Source: Takashimella koratensis (lineage: Eukaryota; Basidiomycota; Tremellomycetes; Trichosporonales; Tetragoniomycetaceae). From it: a DNA stretch of 64,000 nt. The notes under the pieces are model-generated. The model made no database searches. It was not told the origin of the DNA and saw only the letters and a program-made list of their open reading frames with translations. The stretch spans positions 801,095 to 865,094 of the forward strand of contig BCKT01000015.1 in assembly GCA_003116875.1 (NCBI GenBank), in the 5' to 3' direction. A program made the position numbers and the translations under genes. Shown here in pieces: positions 1-11,769 of the stretch. Numbering within the stretch: the stretch's first letter is position 1; each line of letters opens with the position of its first letter.

Positions 1-314
1 CCCGATCGGATTTGAAGGTGAGAGGTGTTGCGGACAATGTAGCCGTTTGTCCCGGACCCGCGTGCGGTGGAGAGACCGACGCCGTTGTAAGACATGGTGA
101 GTGCGTAGGGGTTGAGACGGTGGAGAGGATGATGGTGAAGAAGAAGAAGAGTCAAGGTAGGAGAAAAGTCGGGCGGCGGGTTAAGCAGGGATTTGCTAAA
201 CCGAGGCCATCCGACAGGGCAAAGTACTCTGTGACGGCCCCCCTTCCCCTCCACATTTTCTCCCTCTCTTTTGGGTCCACTCTACATCTCTTCGTCCAGC
301 GCTATCTAGCTACG
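1..314. other. window edge and leader of the first gene
   Basis: No gene is supported here. The stretch from about 237 to 300 is pyrimidine-rich, as in the promoter/5' leader regions of other genes in this window. The reading frame of the first gene stays open upstream of its chosen ATG and contains further ATG codons. The translated text is low-complexity and basic and does not look like a conserved N-terminus. Confidence 0.5.
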
Positions 315-1817
315 ATGAAGCGGTCTAGAGCCACGTCGTCGGCGTCTTCGTCATCGTCGTCATCGGCATCAAGCTCCAGCTCGAGCTCTGGCTCGTCGTC
401 GCGAGGATCTGTCGCCACTCCTCACCCCGGTTCACCTTCCGCTGCTGAAGAGATGTCTTCAGACTCGATTGACGACGACGATGGTCTCGCTCCTTGTCCC
501 CCTCCCGATCCCACCCTGATAAACGCTTATGAGACACTGATGTCTGCTATCCTCCCTGTCATTATCCCACATCCCTCATCCGAACCCACCTCCAAAGACC
601 TCACACCCGCTCTTCAGGCCGGGACCGTCGTCTCCACGCATGCACGGGACGACGAAAGTGACGCTGGCGATGAAGATGGAGGACGACCCATGACCAAAGC
701 GGAGAAACAGAACGCCAAGAAGAAGAGAAGAAAGGAAAGGGCAAAGGCGGAAGCGGCGGCAGTGGCTGCTGCGACTGCTCGAGCCGCGGGGACAGCAAGC
801 GACGTGAAGAAGGGTATTGAGAAGGAACAAGAGATCGTCGTTCGTGAGTTGCTCAGGCTTACTTGTTGTGGCTGGAACAGACAAGGTCGCAGCGTGCCAA
901 GTTGAAGGCTGTTCAAAGCTGATTCATTCATCAGCGTTCCGCCTCTTCTCGTCGACACCGGTCGCCAATCTCAGCCTGAGCTCAAAGGAGGACTACCCCG
1001 TCACGATGTGAGTACGAGCAACCGCAAGACAATCGATACCAAAGTCGGCGATTACAATTCTATATCTCAACTACTTGGTCGCAATGTGGTTCAGTATGGA
1101 ACCTGACCCTCCTATTCCTGCAGTGATCCACGCACTGTCCCCTATTCGCAGTCGACGGCCGATAGGATTAGATCAATCTCATTGGCCGCTGCAGTCGACA
1201 CGAATACCTGGGGTTACACATCTCTACTCTCTTCGCCACACGCGTCGACCTCAAGATCGAATAAACAGATAAGATCATCTCTCCAAGGTCTCCCGACGAT
1301 TTCGATCTCTGCGGATTCAATGTCGAGATCGTCCTCAGCACCAAAATCGGATTTGTCACACGCCCCGGTGTTTGTTGTATACAACAACGAGATGGCGGAA
1401 CCCCCAGAGGCACTGAGCAAGGTCGTTGCTGTCCCCGTCTTCTCGGGTATTCCAATCAAACGTAACGTTGGACCACCACGCTCTCAACCCGTTGAGGAGC
1501 AAGTTGAGACCGACCTCTCCGCCCGGGCTCGACGGAGATTGAAACATCGCCAAATTCGTCGTTTTATTCGGTCTCGCATCAGACAACGCACCGCACCAGA
1601 TCACACAATCCACACATTGACGAATCGTTCAGAGCAGGCCAGACAGAGGAAAGAGAGGAGGCAGAAGTCGCCACGACCCCAGGTGGAGGCCCGGTTTTAT
1701 GCGAGCCCCGTGGAGGTTGGTGGGAAAGCGGCAGGATATGCGATGGGATATAGGGATAGTGCGCCCGGACGGAGGGAAGGCGGGCACGAGGGGTATGTGA
1801 GGAGCAAGGGGAGATGA
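315..1817 (+). CDS. hypothetical basic, low-complexity protein (449 aa, 3 exons)
   Basis: Exons 315-843, 881-1007 and 1124-1817, with GTGAGT donors and CAG acceptors, join in frame to 449 codons plus TGA. The ATG at 315 was chosen because it follows the pyrimidine tract and opens a Ser-rich, acidic N-terminus. Visible parts are a poly-Ser segment (about residues 6-35), an acidic patch, a Lys/Arg/Ala-rich likely coiled coil near 118-165, and an Arg-rich C-terminal third with many basic clusters. No enzyme motif, membrane segment or known domain was recognised. The basic clusters would suit a nuclear or nucleic-acid-binding protein, but this is only inference. The second exon/intron pair is supported because all three junction phases agree and give an uninterrupted, similarly composed protein. 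The alternative of two separate small genes is less likely. Confidence 0.6.
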
Positions 1818-2374
1818 GCAGGATGCCAGCAAGGCAGCGCCAGCTGCCGAGGACCACTGCAGTATCACATATCTGGCCCTCATCTCGGTGAATGCTGCAT
1901 CTGATCGATACACTGTGATTAGCATCCTTGTGGCCTGAGAATAGGCTTCCCTCAGAGCCTAACCGAAAATGAAACCATCGTACGAGAGGACCCTAGTTTC
2001 TTGTTGCAGCGCTGTTATTGGTCCATCGGGGCGACTGGTGACGCGATCCTTGCTGTCCCCAAAAAATCCAGCGGTACGGGGTTAGTCGGCGCGTGGGTGA
2101 AGGAGTGGGCGTGAGCGTAAGACGGAGGGAGACAGGGGACAGGGGACGGGGGACAGGGGACAACAAGGTGACCCTGGGTGGACGTTAGGGTGGCACGCGA
2201 AATTCAAAAAAAGTCATCTACGCACCGGCCACCGTACGACCACATCGTATCATCCGTCTCTCTCTCTCTTGGTCTCTCTCTCTCCGCTCTTCACCTCTCT
2301 CACCTCACCTCATCCACCCACCACACCACACCACACCACACCACACCACACCACACCACACCTCACCAGCCAAA
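1818..2374. promoter_or_regulatory. intergenic region and HMG-CoA synthase promoter, with G-run and CCACA repeats
   Basis: This 557-bp gap lies between the hypothetical gene and HMG-CoA synthase. It contains four closely spaced G-runs at 2136-2160, which could form a G-quadruplex on the + strand. A CT-rich stretch at 2250-2310 is followed by eight CCACA units that end 14 bp before the ATG. No gene is seen. Confidence 0.6.
2321..2360 (+). repeat. (CCACA)8 pentanucleotide microsatellite in the HMG-CoA synthase leader
   Basis: Eight perfect CCACA units in tandem, immediately upstream of the ATG at 2375. The tract probably lies in the 5' UTR. Copy number could vary between strains. Confidence 0.9.
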
Positions 2375-4900
2375 ATGACATTCGACATCCCCGCTCGCCC
2401 TTCCAACGTCGGTATCCTCGGCATGGAAATGTACTTTCCCAAACGCTGCATCTCCGAAGATGACCTCGAAGAGTTTGATGGGGTTAGCAAGGGGAAATAC
2501 ACCATTGGGTTGGGTCAGAAGTATATGGCTTTTACGGATGACAAGTGAGTGAGCACGAGCAGCGAACCGAGCAGCGAAGCTGCGAGGTGGTTGTATTCCC
2601 CCGTGAGCGCAGCGAGCCGTATCACCCGCGAGCGTAGCGAGCCACATTCCTCCGCGAGCGTAGCGAGCCACACCCCTCCGCGAGCACAGCGAAGCACAAG
2701 GGGTGGGTGGGCGGGGGTGATGGAGGCCAAAATCTGCTTCGAGTGAGCGGAGCGAGCGAAGAAGTAGAGTGGTGGTGCGGGTGTTGTGCGTGGTGGTCGC
2801 GGTGGTCTGGATTGCGGAATGCAGGATGGGTAAAGCGCCGGGCGGCATGTAACTTGGCCAGCTGGATGAGGCCATTGGGAAGATGTTCCTGTTCTACTAC
2901 TTGACCGCGGTGTTTGGTGTAGCGCTTGATGATGGGTGTTTGCTGCTTGTCGGGACGTGCTTTGTCGAGAGATTTCATGGGTGGTGGTCTGTGCGCCGAG
3001 GGCTCGTGATCTCCCAGCCAGACAATAGCTGACCACTGCTCAACCCTTCTTCGACTACAGGGAGGATGTCAACTCTGTCGCTCTTACCGGTGAGTAACCC
3101 CTTCCCAACCCTTTCCCTCCCACACAATCACAATAAACCAACTTCACTAACACCTCACTAGTCGTCTCCTCTTTGCTCGAAAAGTACAACATCGACCCCA
3201 AGTCGATTGGTCGTCTCGATGTCGGTACTGAGACCCTGATTGACAAATCCAAGTCTACCAAGACTTTGCTCATGGACCTTTTCGCTGAACATGGCAACTT
3301 TGATATTGAGGGTATCGACAGCAAGAACGCATGTTACGGGTCTACCGCGGCTTTGTTCAACTGCGTCAACTGGATTCAGTCCGAGTCTTGGGATGGCCGA
3401 AACGCTATCGTCATGTGTGGTGATATTGCGATTTACAAAGAAGGTGGAGCTAGGCCCGTCGGTGGGATGGGCGCCTGCGCGATGCTCATTGGTCCCGATG
3501 CGCCTTTGGTCTTGGAGCGTGAGTCAAAATCCTAAAGGGCGAGGTTGTGTGGTGATTGATTAGATGTGTCTGAGAGCATCGGGAAGAGGAGTGATTCGTC
3601 ATGTTCAGACGACAAGTTTGTGACCCAAGCTCACACCCTGTAGCCGTCCACGGCACCTACATTGCCAACACCTGGGACTTTTACAAGCCCGACCTCTCCG
3701 CTGAATACGTGAGTTTCTACATCTCTTCAGCCCGTACCCTATACCCCTACCTATCCAGCTTCACCGGGTTTTCACGTCCCTACTCACCCCTGCCCGCACC
3801 ACTAACACACCCAACCAGCCCACCGTCGACGGCCCCTGGACCATCGCCGCCTACCTCGGCGCTCTCGACAACGCCTACTCGACTTACATCACCAAGGCTG
3901 CCGCCTCCCGCGCTCGCGCCGCCAAGAAGGCCTCGCTCGTCTCGTCGGTCGTCGCTGCCGCCGAGGAGGTCGTCGAGAAGGCTACCGCGCTCGTGAACGG
4001 CACCAACGGTGTTAACGGCAACGGCAACGGTGCTGCCCACGCTGACGAGGGGATCTCGCAGTTTGACTACGTCTGCTTGCACAGGTGAGTAAGGGCGCCA
4101 TTGTAGCTGCTCAAACCTCGGAGCCAAAAGCTGACACAACCTCCCTCCCACCTCTCAGCCCCTACGGCAAGCTCGTGCAAAAGGGTCACGCGCGCATGTT
4201 CTACAATGACTACTTGCGCGACCCTACCAACCCTCTTTTCGCCAACGTCCCCGAGACCGTTGCTGCGCTCGACAAGACCAAGACCTACACCGACAAGACT
4301 GTCGAGAAGGCCTTTATCGCCGTCGCTGACGCCCACTACAAATCCTCTGTTGTCCCTGGCTCGGACTGCGTCAAGCGGTGTGGAAACATGTACACCGCAA
4401 GCTTGTACGGTGCTCTCGCTTCCGTCCTCGCCAACGCCGGTGGAGAAGGGTTGACCGGTAAGAGGATTGGAATGTACGCTTTCGGTTCGGGTTGCGCCGC
4501 GAGCTTCTTCGCGATTAGGTGTGTCGGAAACACTCAGGAGATCAAGGATAAACTCAACCTCCATAAACGTCTCGAGGCGATGGAGGTCGCCCCGTGCCAG
4601 ACCTACGTCGACGCCCTCAAGGTAAGTGGAGGTGGTGTTGGGTTTTGTGTGAGATTGGGTAGGAGCGGGGGACGATAATTAGTCGCTCGAGGAGATGAGA
4701 GATAGGTCGTTGGTGGTAGGGGAATCATTGTGTATTTGAACAGACTCGCTGACGATTACTAGCTCCGCGAGGACAACCACAACGCCGTCAAGTACACCCC
4801 TCAGGGCTCGCTCGACAACATCTGGGACAACGCGTACTACCTCGTTGGCGTCGACGACCTCTACCGCCGCACCTACGCCAAGAAGCCTGTCTCGGCTTAA
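2375..4900 (+). CDS. ERG13: hydroxymethylglutaryl-CoA synthase (495 aa, 7 exons)
   Basis: Condenses acetyl-CoA and acetoacetyl-CoA to HMG-CoA in the cytosolic mevalonate/sterol pathway. Exons: 2375-2544, 3061-3089, 3162-3518, 3644-3708, 3819-4084, 4159-4621, 4763-4900. Family landmarks are present: [12 protein letters not shown], the [10 protein letters not shown] nucleophile block with Cys124, the TWDFYKPDL segment, the [10 protein letters not shown] block with catalytic His295, and the C-terminal GSGCAASFF region. Length is close to fungal homologues. An Ala/Lys-rich insertion of about 45 residues ending in Asn/Gly repeats sits just before the His block and is probably a surface loop. The first intron is 516 nt, about ten times the local norm, and carries 25-26-nt repeats. 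The start is fixed by the conserved N-terminal [12 protein letters not shown] region. Confidence 0.97.
2605..2756 (+). repeat. intronic tandem repeat built on GAGCGNAGCGAG
   Basis: Inside intron 1 of HMG-CoA synthase, the core GAGCGNAGCGAG (with small changes) recurs at 2605, 2630, 2656 and 2682, a 25-26-nt period. A fifth copy lies at 2745. Spacers such as CCACATTCCTCC and CCACACCCCTCC are also related, so this is a degenerate minisatellite rather than chance. Confidence 0.8.
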
Positions 4901-6012
4901 ACAGGGCAGGGTTTTGTCGACTGCGAATATGAGTTGAGAGTGGTTGGTTCAAGTGGGCTGGCAAGGGGGACAAGTCATTGGTTTGGTTCTCTGGTTTGGT
5001 TGGTTCACTCGCATTGATACAAAGGGTGGTAGACTGCCTTGTGGAGGGGTGATTCTCCCTAACCACCTTGATCTTTCCTCTTCCTCATCGTTACTCCATC
5101 TTACAATCTTTCTCGCAGTCTGGCTACCCGGTTCTCTCATATTCCCTCTACCCATCTCCTAGCCTCGCTTCGCTTCGCATTTCTTATAGTCCACCCAAGG
5201 ACCTTTTTGCATTCGCAGTAGTAGCAGTAGTAGTAGTCCCCGTCGTGGCCGTGGTCGTAGTATTCATGTAGATAGATTTTTGCTCAGAGATGGGTCGAGG
5301 GGTGGTGAGTGGTATAACTCTACAAACTTGGTCGAGGTCGTCTTACTCTGCATTCATGTATACCCTTGATTCTAGTCTGTTGGCATCTGTCTGTATGATG
5401 ACTTGGCGTGAGTCTGTACCTTGTCCACGTGTTGCCCCCGCGGCTACCCCGGAGCGCCATGCACCCATGCCCATGTATGTATCCTCGAAGAAACGTGTCT
5501 CCGATTCGGGTGGTTACACGTTCGTCATGGGTCGGGTCTATTCTTGTAGAATAAGTCCATATATTTTCACTATAACCGGTCCATCCTCACCAAACAACCA
5601 CTCTCGGATTCATTCACTCTTTCACCCTCTACCCAACCCTTTCCACAACATCTTGTCTCTTGTCCCCCTCCACACTCCCACCTTTACCTCTCACCTTTTC
5701 CTCGCCCGTCGCCTGGACAGCGTCGAGCACACCTCCATCCCTCACGCGCCGTTGTGCCGCTCGATCCGGGGGAGACAAGTGCGCATCGAGAACCACCGCG
5801 GCACTCCTCCCCCCTCCTCCCCTCTTCCCTCCCTCTTCTTGCCACTCACCTCTCTCTCTCTTTCTTCCTTCTCCACTTTGCTTCTTTTCCTTCTTTTTTC
5901 CCCACTCTCCCTCTGATCGTTCCTGAGCGTTCTCTCCGCGCTCTCCATTACCTTCTGCTTCCCCACGACCGCACGCCATCTCTTCACTCCCTCACATGAC
6001 TCATTGCGCACC
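4901..6012. other. intergenic region between ERG13 and KCS1, no gene seen
   Basis: About 1.1 kb. A GTAGTAG/GTAGTAGTC tract lies at 5215-5245, and a long pyrimidine-rich tract at about 5790-5935 precedes the KCS1 start. Open frames over 5290-5916 read as low-complexity Ser/Pro/Leu text without a credible domain. They most likely lie in the promoter and long 5' leader of the next gene. Confidence 0.5.
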
Positions 6013-9000
6013 ATGACGTGAGTACCCATCTCACACCTCTTTCTCACTTCTCTTCTATCTAATCGCCTTTCACCCTGTCGACACCAACACCACCCAACTA
6101 ACTCCTCCAGCCCACCTATATCACCCTCAAACACCAAGAGTCCGCCGCCCGAGGGCGGTCGGTCGACCACTTCCTCTTCACACGCTTCTCTCCCTACCCC
6201 ACCTCTCTCCACCCTCTCCTCCGCACCTACCTGGGTCCACCCATTCGCTTCCTCCTCTTCCTCCTCTTCATCCGCCTCTCCTATCCCTCCCCTCTCTAGC
6301 CCTAGCTCATCTCGCACGGCGGCCTCTACCCTCGCACCCCCTGCGACTATTCGAGACCGCGACCGCTCCCGAAGCAAAAGCTACAAAGGTAAAGAACGTG
6401 CCGATTCCTCTCGACCTTCACTTCCCAATCGTGAAGTCGGAAGCGCAACCATCAACTTTCGACCTCCGGCAGTTTTAGACGACGATGAGCTCGACCCTTT
6501 AGACTCGGACGGACTGGTCACACCTGCGAGCTACCACCGACCTGAACCCCTCTCACAACCTACCTCCCCTCTTGATCCGGTACCAGTCTCTCAATCAGTC
6601 CACGACCGGAGCGAGGGCGGTATGTTTCTTCGCGGCGTATCAGACATGATCGCCAGATCTCAACCATCGACGTCCCCCGCCCGTCGCCGATTCGCGAGCA
6701 ACGCTCCCCCACACGCGGGCAACAATCTCGCCCAGTTCCGAGGCGCTAGAACTCAACGAAGCAATTCGATGAGAATCGCGCGCCCAGTCGTCCCACCCAA
6801 TGACGAATCATTCTACCTCCCACACTTCTCCACTGATCACAAGTTTTCCCTTCGACGAGGTGATGATGACGATGACGATGAGGAGAATGACAAGGGTGCG
6901 TAAAGTCTACATATCCATTTATCACCTAATAACACGTTGCAGCTAAAGCCGAGGCGTCGCGCCCACCGCTTCACCTCGGGCTCGGAGACGACTTTGACGC
7001 CTCCCTTGGCGAAGCGATCCGACGCGGTGTCGGTGGCGCCGAGATCTCTCTTCCACAGCACGCGCTTCGAGTTCTCACCGAAGCCAAGGAGAATATGGAT
7101 CAGCGTGTCTTGGCGAAACAAGGGAGGAAGGGGTCCATCGGAATGGGCCTGTTCCGTGAGACACGTGCGGCGTCGGTCGCTGCGCCTACTGAACGAAGGA
7201 AGAAGAGTTTGACCGAGCCGAAGATTGAGGAGGAAGCTGTCGATGTAGGATCAGATAAAGAAGGGATTGCGTCGACTTTGCCTGCGACTCGAACGGTCAG
7301 GCGGCGTTCAAGATCGTCAACGTCACCACCGGGAGCGATCACACGTTCGTCTTCTGCTTCAGCATCCGCGCCGACCCTACGAACACGCTCGGCGTCGCGT
7401 CTTCAGACCTCGTCTGCATCACGAACCGAGCCAGTTCCTATCCCTCACCCAGATGACCACGCCACCCCGTCCCTCAGCGACGACAACGCCTCCGAGACCT
7501 CTGCGGGGATCCGAATCGTCTCTTCCCCTCTCCTCCGGCGCGCGTCCGAAGCTCCACAGTCCCACAATCATAGCCATCTTCACGACCCGATTGACGCCGA
7601 CTTTGACGCACCAGGTGACGAATACGATGACGAGTCGGATTTCTCAACCTCGTCGAGGTCGAGTGAAGATCGGAGTGAAGCGGGGTCGGGATCGGTCTCG
7701 TCCTCTCCCGGACCATCGGACGCGGTACTCTCGTCAACGGATGTGGATGAGGGAGATAGTTATGGATCCTCCGGGTCAGAGGACGAACCGCTCACGGTGC
7801 CCCTGGAGCCGTTCAGTCATGCAGTCGGAGGGCATAGTAGTATCTACAAGTTTACGAGGAGTGCCGTGTGCAAGGTGAGTTGCTGCCCGCACCAACCCGT
7901 AATTGTAAGCAAGGGCTGACGAATGTTTCTTCTCTTTTCACCTGCAGCCACTTGTGAGCCGAGAGAACCTCTTCTACGAAGACGTTGAACGACTCGCGCC
8001 TCGACTTCTCCCGTACATCCCTCGATACCTCGGTGTCATGCTGGTCAATTACCGACGACAGGCTCGACACGGGTCCCAGGGTTCCGTGACTCCTGGAGGC
8101 GACCGCGAGTCTCAGCTTGCTCTCTCCCCAGCACAGTCGGTCCCTCCCACACCGTCGGTCCGCCCCTTGCTCAGCCATCACGCGTCGACCAACAGTAACA
8201 CCGCTGGTACAGTCCCCAGTACAGCCAGCACCCTTCCGCCACCAGAAGACGGTGGGTTCGGCGACGACGTCGAGGTGCCCGAGGTCGCTCTGGATTTCAA
8301 CCGACACGTCGTGCCTGATTGGATCTTCAGAAACGAGATGGCCAAGCACGGCGGCGACGATCGAGGCCGGTCGAGGAGTAGACTGGGACAATATGGAATG
8401 TCCGAGGATGATTTGAGATCAGGGGGTGGAGTCGGTGGGAATGGTCTGCCTAGTTCGGCCAAGTCGCACGAGTTTGTGCAGCCGCCTGGTGCATCGTTCT
8501 CGCCTGGAAGCTCGTATGGGCGTACATCGTACCTCTCTGCGTCCCCTGGATTACGCGCCGGGTCTAGCTCTCCTGCGATTGCTGTCCCCCAGTCTATCCA
8601 GGAACACGAGGACGACGACGATTATCCCGCCCCAGGGCATGGTCACGGGGTCAACCACGGTCGATCGCTCTCTCCCTCCGCTAGGCAACTGCACCACGCT
8701 GCTTCCTCGCCGGCGATCCCACACCGCAGCCTAGAAGGCATGTTCACCAACCTCGAGGTATCGACTCCGAGTGGCCAAGCCTCCCCACACCCATCTTTTG
8801 GCGGAACAGGATCGACGACGGTCAATACTCGATTGAAAGACCATGTGTTTCTCAAGATCCTTAAACAGTTGAAGAAGAGGGGGCTGCACCCTGGTCAGCC
8901 GCGGCACGAGGAGGCGGACGATGAGGACGATGGGGATGGGACGGCGTCGACGGGGTCTGGGCATCGTCGGCACCGAAAGCACCGGACGAGGCAGGGGAGC

Positions 9001-10932
9001 AGGTACAGCAAGTACGACCCTGGAGAGGGGGAGGGAGAGGAAGCAGGTGTGAGGAGGGTAAGGAGTGACGTGGGCCTTTCAGAGCTAGGGCATGGGATCA
9101 AGCCACTGTCTCATGCCCATAGCGTTGGGCATGGTCATAGCCATAGCCATAGCCATGGTGGGCCGGCAAGGAGGCGACGGAGGGACGATAGTCTCGATCG
9201 AGGGATGTTCACGATGGACGACCCAGAAGAAGAAGAGGAGCGACCAATTTCACTGCGTCCGACCTCGTCCCGCGACACCGAGCTCGACGGCGCGTCCACC
9301 CGATCTACGGCTACCGCGACAGCCGGGACAGGTGCCGGGCCAGGACAATCGCCAACCCCCGCGCCAGTGCTCGCAATGACGCCTGTCAAGTCAACACTCG
9401 CACTGCCTTCATCGTTCCCTGACGATCGGGACATGCCTAAACCCATCCCTGCGCGCGCGGGCCAACTCTCGACTTCAGTATCGCCGAGCCTCCAGCCCCG
9501 CCGCTCCTCCAAACAACAATCACCCCGCTTCGGCCCGGTCTCGGCCCCCCTCAACGGCTCCGGCTCCGGCTCCATCCCTTCCTCCTCTCTTGCCCCACTC
9601 GCGCCCGTCCCGCCGAGTCCAAGTATCCACCCCTCTCTCGCAGGGGACGATATCACCCGTCAAGAACTCTTCATCTTCATGGAAGACCTGACAGGCAGGC
9701 TCAAACACCCTTGCGTACTCGATTTGAAAATGGGGACAAGGCAGTATGGGTACGATGCGACACCGGCGAAGAAGAAGAGTCAGAGGAAGAAATGCGATGC
9801 GACGACGAGTAGGACTCTGGGAGTGAGGATGTGTGGAATGCAAGTGAGTAGCGTGCGCCGACCGTTGAAGGCGGGAGGTCCAATAGAGACTGGAACGGAG
9901 CTGACGCGTATTTTTCTTCACTGACTCTCGTTCGCTTTCGCTGGGTAGGTCTGGAACAACACCACCCAGGAGTTTTCCTCTCGAAACAAATATCGCGGCC
10001 GCGAACTTCAAACCGACGACTTTCCTCGTGCCCTCTCTTGTTTTCTAAGCGACAACGATCGTGTCCTGGCCCACCAAATCCCTTTACTCATACAGAAACT
10101 CGTTGATCTGGCGGCAATCATCGCGCAGTTGGGCGGGTTTCGGTTCTATGGGTGCTCGTTGTTGTTGATCTACGACGGGGACGCTGAGGCGCAACGGTAT
10201 TTCGAGAAACATGTGGGAGGGAGGTTGAGGGCTGTTATCGACGGCGGGGATGGTGAAATCGGAGCTGGAGGGGAGACGGGTGCAGCGGAGGCAAGGAAAG
10301 AAGACTACTTCAGCCACCAGTCGGAGCACCCCCATCACGACCACCACGGACACAATCATCATAACGGCCATCATCACACGCATGGACCAGAGCGCAGGTC
10401 GAGATCGGTGGACGCTCGTGGGTCGCAGCCAACCATCGCTGAAGAGGTCAATCCAGCTCTACCAGAGTCTCATTCCCACAACCACGCCCACTCTCATCAC
10501 GACGCCCACGGTCAGAGTCAAACCGCTGGCGGCAGCACCAACCACACGCACCACCACCGCCGGCTTCGTGGGGAGCTCAACGTCCGTGTTGTCGATTTCG
10601 CACACACCACGACTGGTCGAGACATCATCCCTTTCCCGCCGGATTACACGGACCCGCCCGACCTGGGCAAGGGGTACCACAGCGTTCGAGACGAATCAAC
10701 CGGCCTCGCTTTGGCTAGGTATCCACCGCACCGGCCGAACGAGGCGGATCTGGGTTTCATCTATGGGATAAGAAGCGTGGTCAGGGCTCTTGAAGGGATA
10801 TACGAGGCAGATAGGGAGAGGAGAGGAAGTGAAGATGGGGAAAGTGTAGAACCGTTGCCTGAGTTTAGACATGGGGACGTGTTTGAGAAAGTGTTCCCGG
10901 AGGATTTCGATGCTGGGTACTTGTCAACCTAA
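6013..10932 (+). CDS. KCS1: inositol hexakisphosphate kinase, KCS1 type (1533 aa, 5 exons)
   Basis: Phosphorylates InsP6 (and InsP5) to pyrophosphates that signal phosphate status, stress and vacuolar function. Exons: 6013-6017, 6111-6895, 6943-7874, 7948-9843, 9949-10932. The first exon is only 5 nt (ATGAC) and splits codon 2. A disordered N-terminal half of about 600 residues, rich in Ser/Pro, leads to the kinase start (GGHSSIYKF). The IPK-family catalytic motif P-x3-D-x-K-x-G is at Pro1162/Asp1166/Lys1168/Gly1170. It is followed by the second half of the fold ([28 protein letters not shown]). About 400 residues of disordered sequence, with acidic and His-rich runs, interrupt the catalytic domain. 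Another His-rich segment (about 1320-1400) precedes the C-terminal catalytic residues. Fungal KCS1 proteins are usually about 1000-1500 aa, so this is at the long end. Confidence 0.95.
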
Positions 10933-11769
10933 GATGGAGGTGGTGGTGGGATGAGACGAGACGAGAGGCGTGCTGTGCGTGCTGTGAGAGGAGTTGGATA
11001 GAAAAGTGGTGTTAGAGGCGTAAATGTTGAGTGTAGTGTTGGAGGTGAAAAGTGCAAAAGCTTAGACCTGGGATCTTGGGTAGAACCGGATTAGTCGGAA
11101 TGAACAATTTGTATTGTCAGTCAGCCTGCGTCAAGGTTGAGGGGAGAAGTGCGTATCAAAAGGTTGGATGGGGTTTTGGATATTTCCTTGGGATTAGGAT
11201 GATAGGTACGGGGATGGTGGTAGGTACGGACGTACGTACGACGATGACGCCTGGGTCCTGAGTTGAACTTTTGCTGAACCTAAGATGCGGACATGGATCA
11301 AGCCGAGGGAGTGACTAGAGCCACACGAGGACCTTGACCCTCCCCACGCTGGTCGCTTCGGTTTTGCCCGAAGGCCGGCGGTGACAGATAACGCGCGTAG
11401 ATTTTGAGACCATTGCAAGTGTTTACTAATCACTCCTTGACTCACCTCCCTATTCCTCTCCATCGTTCTCTTGATTTTGAACCAGTCTCTTATCTCTCAT
11501 CTTATCCGATCTTCGTCGCTGCACAATACGAGACGGTCACTTGCGAAACCTTTTCAAAGACTAGAAGACTTGTCGGAACTTGTGCCAAGAAGACATTTTG
11601 TGTATATCGACCACGTAGACCCCGATCGACACTTTACGACTTTACTCGCCGTTTGAGCTTGTTCCTCTTTCCTCGGGGCGATCACTCTCCAATCTCGCCC
11701 TCTCTCTCACCCTCACTTATTTCCTCTCGTGCTATCTCGACATCTCGATTTCGCCCAACGCCTATCGTC
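10933..11769. other. intergenic region, no gene seen
   Basis: About 840 bp between KCS1 and the MFS gene. It holds a short palindrome CGTACGTACG near 11231 and a CT-rich stretch from about 11440 to 11760 that is probably the promoter and leader of the MFS gene. No conserved coding sequence is seen. Confidence 0.5.

Noticed and set aside
12..314. Possible N-terminal extension of the first gene
   Set aside because: The frame is open but reads as basic low-complexity text across a pyrimidine-rich leader. The ATG at 315 is more credible.
1979..1991. GTACGAGAGGACC, a 13-mer identical to part of the bacterial 23S rRNA sarcin-ricin loop
   Set aside because: Flanking sequence does not continue to match any rRNA, so this is taken as chance and not an rRNA or mitochondrial insert.
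5290..5916. Plus-strand open frame of 208 codons before KCS1
   Set aside because: The translation is low-complexity and lacks any domain. Position and pyrimidine content fit promoter/leader sequence.
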